Shown piece by piece: positions 1 through 5,522 of a stretch of DNA of 5,522 nt (positions within the stretch are counted from its first letter, which is position 1; the number at the start of each line of letters is the position of its first letter). The position numbers were made by a program, and so were the translations under genes. Under the pieces are notes generated by a model, which was not told where the DNA came from, searched no databases, and saw only the letters and a list, made by a program, of their open reading frames with translations. Origin of the DNA: an uncultured Methylocystaceae bacterium (GTDB taxonomy: Bacteria > Pseudomonadota > Alphaproteobacteria > Rhizobiales > Beijerinckiaceae). Location: positions 1-5,522 of the forward strand of contig CAMFKC010000206.1 of NCBI GenBank assembly GCA_945956975.1, in the 5' to 3' direction.

Positions 1-66
1 CCCTTGCCCCCCCCCTCCCCCCCGCCGGGGGGTCGAAGGGGCCCCCCGGCGGCCCGGGGGCCCCAA
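1..66. repeat. Low-complexity C/G-rich stretch with inverted repeat at the window edge
   Basis: Only 6 of the first 64 bases are A or T, with long runs of C and G. An 11-bp perfect inverted repeat (22-32 with 42-52) surrounds a 9-base centre, and GGGGCC/GGCCCC blocks follow at 38-43 and 59-64. No coding signal is present. It may be a real GC-rich intergenic hairpin or a poorly resolved contig end. Confidence 0.5.
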
Positions 67-97
67 GCCGCAACACTGCGCCCGGTCGTCTGTCCCC

Positions 98-136
98 TCA
101 CCCCAGCCCTCTCCCCGCGAGCGGGGAGAGGGGGAG
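98..136. repeat. Dispersed-type palindromic repeat after livF, possible transcript end
   Basis: Arms at 107-118 and 121-132 pair over 12 bases around a 2-base centre (about 11 bp with a realistic 4-base loop), flanked by CCTCACCCCAG on one side and GGGGAG on the other. This CTCACCCCAGCCCTCTCCCCGC type of element is, from general knowledge, scattered in many copies between genes of alphaproteobacteria and some other proteobacteria. It begins 11 bases beyond the livF stop. It has no T-run in either direction, so termination would have to be Rho-dependent or the element may only stabilise the livF mRNA end. Confidence 0.7.
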
Positions 137-143
137 TGCACTG

Positions 144-847
<704 letters not shown>

Positions 848-848
<1 letters not shown>

Positions 849-1576
849 CAGTGCGCCGCCTTCATGCCAAGATAGGATTCGATCACGCGCGCGTCCTTCG
901 TGACCTCGTGCGGCGCGCCTTCGGCGATGCTCGCCCCGTGGTGCAGCACATGCACGCGGTCGGCCAAGGCCATGACGGCGCGCATGACATGTTCGATCAT
1001 CACGATCGTGAGCTTGTCCTGCCGGTTGATGTCGCGGAGAACGCCGACCATGCGATCGGTCTCGGTCGGGCGCAGGCCCGCCATGACTTCGTCGAGCAGG
1101 ATGATGCGCGGCCTGGTCGCCAGAGCGCGGGCGACTTCCAGACGCTTGCGGTCGGGCAGCGTAAGGCTGCCGGCCTTCTGCGCGCGCTTGTCGAAGAGGT
1201 CGAGCTTGCGCAGGATCTCGTCGCCCTCGGCGCGCGCCGCGGTCATGTCGGCCGAGCGCAGCATGGCGCCGATCGCGACATTGTCGCGCACGGTGAGATC
1301 CGGGAAGGGTTTGACGATCTGGAAGGTGCGCGCGATGCCGGCCCCGCAGATCTTTTCAGGGTCCTGCCCGTCGATGCGGGCGCCTGCATAACGGATCTCG
1401 CCCTCGTCCGGCGCGTAGACGCCGGCAATGAGATTGAACAGCGTCGTCTTGCCGGCGCCGTTGGGGCCGATGATCGCGAAGATTTCGCCGTCCTGCACCG
1501 ACAGCGAGACGCTGTCGACGGCGGTGAGGCCGCGGAAGCGCTTGACGACGCCCACGATGTCGAGAAGCGCGCTCAT
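848..1576 (-). CDS. livG: LivG-type ABC transporter ATP-binding protein with degenerate signature
   Basis: A 242-residue cytoplasmic ATPase that, paired with LivF, powers uptake through LivH/LivM. Walker A is GPNGAGKTT (37-45), the Q-loop glutamine is Q86 in ARTFQIVKPFPDLTV (82-96), Walker B is IILLDE (158-163) with catalytic E163, and the switch histidine is H196 in MIEHVM. The position of the ABC signature, normally LSGGQ or LSYGQQ, reads LTLPDRKRLEVARAL (138-152), and the D-loop side reads DEVMAGL rather than DEPAAGL. To my recollection this pairing recurs in a subgroup of LivG-like proteins, so it looks like a subfamily trait, not damage. It ends in ESYLGMKAAH, with the YLG motif common at the end of these ATPases. 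It overlaps livM by 4 bases and livF by 1 base. Confidence 0.93.
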
Positions 1577-2574
1577 GGCTCGCGGGCCTCGAGGCCGAGC
1601 TTGCGTGCGAGCCAGGGCCAGATGCCGTTGGGTGTGGCCGCGATGATCAGCATCAGGATGACGCCATAGACCAGCGCCTTGATGCCGGGCGCGCTCAGCC
1701 CGATGGCGCGAAGGCCGTCGGTGAGCGCGGAGCCGAGCGGCACCAGCAGGAAGGCGCCGACGAAGGGGCCCATCAGCGTGCCGAGGCCGCCGATGATCGG
1801 CGCGAGGATGATCTCGATCGACTTGGAGGTCTCGAGTATCTGCGCGGGGAAAAGGTTGTTAGTCCAGAAGGCGGTGTAGACGCCGCCGACCGCCGTCATG
1901 GCGGCGGAGATGAAGAGCGCGAGGAAGCGCGTGCGGTTGATGTTGACGCCGAGCGCGCGCGCGGCCTGCGGATCTTCGCGGATCGCGAGGAAGGCGTACC
2001 CCAGTTTCGACGAGCGCAGCACGGCGGCGATGAGGAGCGACGCCGCCGCCATCGCCAGCGCGAGATAGTAGAAGAAGAGCGGTCCGCCGCGCAGGTTCCA
2101 CCATTGGTCCTGCAGCGCCGCGTTGACGGGCAGGAAGAAGCCCGCGGCGCCGCCGACGAAGGACCAATTGTCGAAACCGATGCGCGCGATCTCGGCGAAG
2201 GCGATGGTGAGCAGCGAGAAATAGACGCCTTCGATGCGGAAACGGAAGCCGAGCCAGCCGAGGAGAAACGCCGCGCCTACGGCAACGGCCATTGCGATGA
2301 ACACGCTGAGCCACGGGCCGACGCCGTAGTTCACGAAGAGCACCGCCGAGACATAGGCGCCGAGGCCGAGATAGAGCGCATGGCCGAGCGACAGCAGGCC
2401 GCAATAGCCCATCAATATGTTCCAGGCCTGCCCGAGATAGGTCCCGAGCAGCGCGAGCAGGATGATCGAGAGCGTGTAGCGGTCGACCACGAAGGGCGCG
2501 ATCAGCAGCGCGACGCCGCAGAGAATGAGCGCAACCGTCGAGCGCGGCGTGAGGAAGGAGAGCGCGGCCTTCAC
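1573..2574 (-). CDS. livM: LivM-type ABC transporter permease (GTG start)
   Basis: A 333-residue inner-membrane permease, partner of LivH in the pore. Hydrophobic segments lie at about residues 12-30, 34-55, 60-82, 88-110, 116-133, 166-187, 216-236, 255-283 and 297-313. Family hallmarks are GYCGLLSLGHALYLGLGAY (56-74), the coupling loop AIREDPQAARALGVNINRTR (197-216) that docks onto an ATPase, and GGLGTLMGPFVGA (262-274). The length is at the short end of normal; the Escherichia coli protein is longer through N-terminal extension. The start is GTG within a GTGA overlap with livH and has a plausible GGAAAGG upstream. The stop overlaps the livG start by 4 bases (ATGA). No frameshift or missing segment is seen. 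Confidence 0.93.
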   Translation of the reverse strand: MKAALSFLTPRSTVALILCGVALLIAPFVVDRYTLSIILLALLGTYLGQAWNILMGYCGLLSLGHALYLGLGAYVSAVLFVNYGVGPWLSVFIAMAVAVGAAFLLGWLGFRFRIEGVYFSLLTIAFAEIARIGFDNWSFVGGAAGFFLPVNAALQDQWWNLRGGPLFFYYLALAMAAASLLIAAVLRSSKLGYAFLAIREDPQAARALGVNINRTRFLALFISAAMTAVGGVYTAFWTNNLFPAQILETSKSIEIILAPIIGGLGTLMGPFVGAFLLVPLGSALTDGLRAIGLSAPGIKALVYGVILMLIIAATPNGIWPWLARKLGLEAREP

Positions 2575-3443
2575 GACTCGGCCTTTCCGAACAGGCCCTG
2601 CGGGCGCAGCGCCAGCACGAGGACCAGCAGGCCGAAGGAGACCATGCTCTTGACGGCGGGCGATACGACGAGGCTCGCCACCGCCTCGGCGACGCCGATC
2701 AGAAGGCCGCCGGCGAGCGCGCCGGTCATGGAGCCGAGGCCGCCGACGATGACGATTGTGAAGGCGAGCAGCGTCAGCGACGGGGCGAGCATCGGCGTCA
2801 TGTCGGTCAGCGCCATCATGATGGAGCCGGCCGCGCCGACGCAGGCGAGGCCGAGGCCGAAGGAGATCGCGTAGAGCCGCTTGACATCGAGACCGACGAC
2901 GGCGGCGCCGGTCAGATTATCGGCTGCGGCGCGGATAGCGGTGCCTGTCGCGGTGAAACGGAAGAAGGCGAAGAGAGCGGCGGTGACGGCGAGCGCGGCG
3001 GCGGCGCCGTAGACGCGCACCTTGTCGATCAGCGCGCCTGATATCTCGTAGGAGTCGAAGGAATAGGGAAGATCGACGTGCTTCGATTCAGGCCCGAAGG
3101 CGAGCAGCAGGCCGTTGGTGATGACCAGCGCAACGCCGACCAGGAGAATGAACTGCTCATGCTGCGGGCGCGTCACGAAGGGCTGCACCATGCCGCGCTG
3201 CATCGCATAGCCCAGCAAGAAGAAGGCGATGGCGAGCGGGATGCTGGCGACGATGGGATCGACATGCGCCAGGCCGAACAGCACGAAGGCGCAGTACATG
3301 GCGAGCACGGCGAATTCGCCGTGCGCGAAATTGACGACGCGCACGACGCCGAAGATCACCGACAGGCCGAGCGCCATCAGGCCGTAGACGAGGCCGGTCA
3401 ACACGCCCTGCGAGAGGACTTCGAGATAGAGGGAAAAGGACAT
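2571..3443 (-). CDS. livH: LivH-type ABC transporter permease
   Basis: A 290-residue inner-membrane permease, one of the two subunits forming the transport pore; the usual LivH length is about 290-310. Hydrophobic segments lie at about residues 12-32, 42-60, 64-80, 97-116, 145-162, 190-213, 222-255 and 264-279. Hallmarks are VVNFAHGEF (36-44), the cytoplasmic coupling loop TGTAIRAAADNLTGAAVVGL (166-185) that contacts an ATPase, GGLGSMTGALAGG (234-246) and the end motif LALRPQGLFG (277-286). The ATG at 3443 has no clear Shine-Dalgarno sequence: the bases before it are GC-only, and the 13-bp stem-loop lies about 25 bases upstream, so initiation may be weak. The stop overlaps the GTG start of livM by 4 bases (GTGA). 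The symbol reflects family membership; the substrate is not established. Confidence 0.93.
   Translation of the reverse strand: MSFSLYLEVLSQGVLTGLVYGLMALGLSVIFGVVRVVNFAHGEFAVLAMYCAFVLFGLAHVDPIVASIPLAIAFFLLGYAMQRGMVQPFVTRPQHEQFILLVGVALVITNGLLLAFGPESKHVDLPYSFDSYEISGALIDKVRVYGAAAALAVTAALFAFFRFTATGTAIRAAADNLTGAAVVGLDVKRLYAISFGLGLACVGAAGSIMMALTDMTPMLAPSLTLLAFTIVIVGGLGSMTGALAGGLLIGVAEAVASLVVSPAVKSMVSFGLLVLVLALRPQGLFGKAES
2582..2588 (-). promoter_or_regulatory. Ribosome binding site of livM, supporting its GTG start
   Basis: GGAAAGG on the minus strand lies 7 bases before the GTG at 2574-2572, inside the last codons of livH. It supports GTG as the real start and translational coupling through the GTGA stop-start overlap. 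Confidence 0.6.
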
Positions 3444-3464
3444 GCCGCCCGCTGCGCGCGTGAA

Positions 3465-3504
3465 GAATCGCCGCCGCGCGGGTCACGCGCGGCGGCGAAG
3501 ATTC
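3465..3504 (-). repeat. GC-rich stem-loop between the binding-protein gene and livH
   Basis: A perfect 13-bp inverted repeat (3468-3480 with 3486-3498) surrounds a 5-base loop. A further GAA/TTC pairing (3465-3467 with 3502-3504) is possible across a 3-base bulge. It starts about 10 bases past the binding-protein stop and fills most of the 70-base gap. No U-run follows, so it is not a standard intrinsic terminator. The likely role is protection of the upstream mRNA 3' end or partial attenuation, keeping the binding protein more abundant than the membrane subunits, as the REP hairpins do between malE and malF. Confidence 0.7.
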
Positions 3505-3513
3505 GTCTGTGCC

Positions 3514-4740
3514 TTACTTGCGGCCCTGCCAGGCCGGGAAGGGCAGGATCGGCTTGGCCACCGCGACATCCGCCGGATAGACCACCGTCGGCTTCTGGCC
3601 GATGTTCTGGACCGCGGCCGAGCCGATGTTCGGGTTGTCGCCCTTTTCGTTGAACATGATCGGGCCGCCGATCATCACGTGATCCTTGATGTTGGTGGCC
3701 TTGATGGCCTTCATCAGCGGCTCGCCCTCGCCCGTGCCCGCGCGCTTGAAGGCGTCGGCGGCGATCAGCAGCGCCTCGAAGGTGAAGCCGACGTTGAAGC
3801 CGTCGAGATCGAAGCGGTTCTTCGGATTGGTCGCCTTGAACGAGGCCTCCAGCGCCTGTGTCATCTGCGACTTCACGTTGAACCAGGGCAGGTTGTAGAT
3901 GAAGCCGTCGGCATATTCATGCACGGCGTCGAAGAATTCCTGGTCGTAGAGGCCGGGCGAGCCGGGCGACATGATCGCCTTGGGCTGGAATTTCTGGCGC
4001 ACCATGTCGCGCGTCAGCTTGATGGCGTCGCCGGCGCGCGTGACGATCAGCAGCAGGTCCGGATTGATGCCGCGCACCTTGGTGACCTCGACCGAAAGGT
4101 CCTGCGCCTTCGGGTCGTAGGCGATGCTCTCGACGATCTTGAAGGGCATGTTGAGCGTCGGGAAGATCTTCTCCATCGCCTGCGCCTGCGCCGTGCCGAA
4201 CGTGTCGTTCGAGTGCAGGAAGACCGCCGTCTTGAACTCCATGTTGGCGGCCTTGGAGACCTCGCCGATCAGCTTGAGGCCGTTCGTCACCAGGCCGGGG
4301 CCGGACATGAAGTTGCGCACGAGATACTGGTAGCCCTGGCTCGTGAGCTGCGGCGCGGAGGCGATGTTGCAGATCAGCGGCACCTTGCGCTGTTCGCAGA
4401 CCTGCGCGATGGCGATCGTGTTGCCGGACTCGAAGGCGCCGATCACGCATTGCGCGCCGTCGTTGATCGCCTTCTCCGCCTGGGTGCGCGAGACGTCGTT
4501 GGAGGATTCCGTGTCGATGTGGACGATCTCGACGTTGTAGCCGAGATCGGAGAGAACCTTGGGGCTGGCCAGCGCGCCACGGTAGCAGCTCTGGCCGGCC
4601 TGGGCGAAGAAGCCGGAGCGCGGCAGCATCAGCGCGATCTTCAGGGATTTCGCCTGCGCGCGCACGACGGCGGGCGCGGCAATCGTGGCGCCGGCGGCGG
4701 CCAGCAGGCTGCGGCGGTCGATCCATCCGGTCTTGTTCAT
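3514..4740 (-). CDS. Branched-chain-amino-acid-type ABC transporter substrate-binding protein
   Basis: A 408-residue periplasmic binding protein that captures the solute and delivers it to the LivH/LivM pore. It belongs to the Leu/Ile/Val-binding type I fold (Peripla_BP_6-like). The N-terminus MNKTGWIDRRSLLAAAG carries an R9-R10-S-L-L twin-arginine-like motif, a hydrophobic stretch to about residue 26, and A28-Q29-A30 as the likely cleavage site, so export may be by Tat. The mature protein begins with the first lobe strand (LKIALMLPRSG, 33-43). The family's GAFESGNTIAIAQVCEQRKVPLI segment is at 101-123, the hinge to the second lobe lies around 140-175, and VTRAGDAIKLTRDM (233-246) is in the second lobe. 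An in-frame start at 4875 was rejected: its 45 extra residues are basic and low in complexity and would bury the signal peptide. The ligand is not deducible; the family covers amino acids, amides, urea and aromatic acids. The gene leads the operon, 70 bases before livH. Confidence 0.92.
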   Translation of the reverse strand: MNKTGWIDRRSLLAAAGATIAAPAVVRAQAKSLKIALMLPRSGFFAQAGQSCYRGALASPKVLSDLGYNVEIVHIDTESSNDVSRTQAEKAINDGAQCVIGAFESGNTIAIAQVCEQRKVPLICNIASAPQLTSQGYQYLVRNFMSGPGLVTNGLKLIGEVSKAANMEFKTAVFLHSNDTFGTAQAQAMEKIFPTLNMPFKIVESIAYDPKAQDLSVEVTKVRGINPDLLLIVTRAGDAIKLTRDMVRQKFQPKAIMSPGSPGLYDQEFFDAVHEYADGFIYNLPWFNVKSQMTQALEASFKATNPKNRFDLDGFNVGFTFEALLIAADAFKRAGTGEGEPLMKAIKATNIKDHVMIGGPIMFNEKGDNPNIGSAAVQNIGQKPTVVYPADVAVAKPILPFPAWQGRK

Positions 4741-4746
4741 TCTTCG

Positions 4747-4752
4747 CTCCCC
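4747..4752 (-). promoter_or_regulatory. Ribosome binding site of the binding-protein gene
   Basis: GGGGAG on the minus strand sits 6 bases before the ATG at 4740-4738. It supports that start over the upstream in-frame ATG at 4875, because it fits the start that puts the signal peptide at the N-terminus. Confidence 0.65.
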
Positions 4753-4808
4753 GATCTGAGCGCCGCCCCGGGGGCGTCGCTGAAAATGGCCGCGCTGGCG
4801 GCGCGGGA

Positions 4809-4836
4809 AACATACAGGCCGCAACAGGCCGCGCAA
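4809..4836 (-). promoter_or_regulatory. Candidate sigma-70-type promoter for the transporter operon
   Basis: On the minus strand TTGCGC (4836-4831) and TATGTT (4814-4809) are separated by 16 bases, a rough match to -35 and -10 boxes. The TATGTT lies in one of the few AT-richer spots of this GC-rich gap. Transcription would start near 4802, leaving a leader of about 60 bases before the binding-protein start at 4740. The match is imperfect and no transcription data exist here. Confidence 0.3.
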
Positions 4837-4859
4837 GTCTCGGGGCGCCCGCAAGGCCC

Positions 4860-4874
4860 TGCCGCAATGCGGCA
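4860..4874 (-). other. Small inverted repeat just after the regulator gene
   Basis: TGCCGC and GCGGCA form a 6-bp stem around a 3-base ATT loop, 5 bases past the regulator's stop codon. There is no T-run after it on the minus strand, so it is at best a weak 3'-end or attenuating hairpin. It may equally be part of an operator, because one of the four TTGCG copies of this gap lies within it. Confidence 0.35.
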
Positions 4875-4879
4875 AATGG

Positions 4880-5522
4880 TCAGGACAATGGATCGTCGAT
4901 CAGCGGGTCGGGCTTGGCCACTTCGACGAGGCGGGCCGTATCGGAGATGACGATCTCGCGGCCATGCGCTTCCACGCCATGCGCGCCCAGCGCCGCGAAG
5001 GTGCGCGAGAGATTTTCCGGCGTGGTGCCGATATGGGCGGCGAGCTTGCGCTTGTCGAAGGGGAGGCGCAGCCGCCCGCCCGCGCCGGTATGCTCCATCT
5101 CGCGCAGCAGCCAGTTGGCCAGCCGCTCGATGGTCGGCCGGAACTTGCGGTCCTTCAGTTCCTTGAGCACGCGCCGGTAGGCGGTGGAGAGTTCGAGCAC
5201 GATGGCTCGGGCGAAGGCGCTGTCGGCCTCGATCGCCGAACGCACGGCCTCGGCTGGGATCATCAGCACGCGCGCCGCGCTCAGCGTGCGCGCGGAATTG
5301 AGATAGGGCGCATCGCGCGCCACCGCCGCGAGGATGAAGGTCGAGTAGGGCCGCAACAGCGAAAAGCCGAGTTCGTCGCCATCGCGCTCGGAATAGAGCT
5401 CGACCATGCCCTCGACCACGACATGCAGGAAATCCGGCCTGTCCCCCTCGCGGATCAGCTCCACATGGGCGGGAAAGCGCTGGAGCATGGCGCCGGCCAT
5501 CAGGTCGTCGAAGCGCGTGGGC
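4880..5522 (-). CDS. Crp/Fnr-family transcriptional regulator, 5' end cut by window edge
   Basis: DNA-binding regulator with an N-terminal cyclic-nucleotide-like sensor barrel and a C-terminal winged helix. The first in-frame Met is at 5500-5498 (residues below are counted from it), but the frame stays open to the edge and encodes PTRFDDL before that Met, which resembles the usual start of the sensor domain, so the true start probably lies outside. The barrel spans about residues 8-95 (REGDRPDFLHVVVEG, 17-31). A dimerisation helix follows at about 96-118, then the conserved RPTIERLANWLL segment (121-132) and the HTH at about 150-178. The recognition helix reads PENLSRTFAAL; E162, S165 and R166 match the E-x-x-S-R pattern by which FNR/FixK-type proteins read TTGAT half-sites. 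There is no cysteine in the visible part, which argues against an Fnr-type iron-sulfur cluster. The effector is unknown. It lies 139 bases upstream of the transporter on the same strand and may regulate it, but no FNR-type palindrome is visible in that gap. Confidence 0.9.
   Translation of the reverse strand, partial: PTRFDDLMAGAMLQRFPAHVELIREGDRPDFLHVVVEGMVELYSERDGDELGFSLLRPYSTFILAAVARDAPYLNSARTLSAARVLMIPAEAVRSAIEADSAFARAIVLELSTAYRRVLKELKDRKFRPTIERLANWLLREMEHTGAGGRLRLPFDKRKLAAHIGTTPENLSRTFAALGAHGVEAHGREIVISDTARLVEVAKPDPLIDDPLS

Noticed and set aside
1..143. CRISPR array, tRNA or small protein gene in the tail after livF
   Set aside because: There are no regularly spaced repeats, no cloverleaf-like pattern and no start codon with a ribosome site leading into a plausible protein.
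3465..3504. Intrinsic terminator ending transcription after the binding-protein gene
   Set aside because: The stem is strong but no U-tract follows on the minus strand, and the downstream genes are needed for a working importer and have no visible promoter of their own.
4766..4778. Near-palindrome CGCCCCGGGGGCG as an operator or terminator
   Set aside because: It leaves only a 4-bp stem with a usable loop, has no T-run, and such GC palindromes are expected by chance in this composition.
4741..4875. Longer binding-protein start at 4875
   Set aside because: The added residues are arginine-rich with no family similarity and would place the signal peptide internally. The ATG at 4740 has a GGGGAG ribosome site 6 bases away.
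4741..4879. FNR/FixK box (TTGAT-N4-ATCAA or TTG-N8-CAA) for the adjacent regulator
   Set aside because: The minus strand of this gap has several TTG but no CAA at the needed distance, so no palindromic half-site pair can be made.
3442..4950. A 502-codon open frame on the plus strand opposite the binding-protein gene
   Set aside because: It mirrors the codons of the real minus-strand gene in a GC-rich genome, where stop codons are rare in antisense frames. Its translation is dominated by R, A, G, D and H without a recognisable domain, and it runs across the well-supported intergenic gap and both neighbours' ends.

Overview
The window carries one co-directional gene block. Every gene that can be supported lies on the minus strand, so the text below reads from high to low coordinates. 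Base composition is strongly GC-rich with a GC-heavy third codon position. Together with the repeat type, the signal peptide and the ABC subfamily sequences, this suggests an alphaproteobacterium, most likely of the Rhizobiales/Hyphomicrobiales. That assignment is inference from style; no marker gene is present.

Layout in transcription order: (1) a Crp/Fnr-family regulator that runs off the right edge (5522-4880); (2) a 139-base intergenic region with a candidate promoter, a small hairpin and four same-strand TTGCG copies; (3) a periplasmic substrate-binding protein with a twin-arginine-like signal peptide (4740-3514); (4) a 70-base gap with a strong GC-rich stem-loop (3498-3468); (5) a LivH-type permease (3443-2571); (6) a LivM-type permease starting at GTG (2574-1573); (7) a LivG-type ATPase (1576-848); (8) a LivF-type ATPase (848-144); (9) a downstream non-coding tail (143-1) with a long inverted repeat of the kind dispersed in many alphaproteobacterial genomes, then an extremely C/G-rich stretch at the window edge.

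The five transport genes form a complete branched-chain-amino-acid-type (HAAT/Liv) ABC importer: one binding protein, two permeases and two ATPases. The four membrane and ATPase genes overlap by 1 or 4 nucleotides, so they are almost certainly co-transcribed and translationally coupled. The hairpin between the binding-protein gene and livH is well placed to let the binding protein be made in excess of the membrane complex. The substrate cannot be read from the sequence: this family also carries amides, urea, aromatic acids and other compounds, and no catabolic gene lies in the window.

No wholly new system is visible. The points most worth a second look are the TTGCG cluster upstream of the binding-protein gene, the hairpin between genes, the degenerate ABC signature of the LivG-type subunit, the Crp/Fnr neighbour, and the low-complexity left edge, which may be an assembly artefact.
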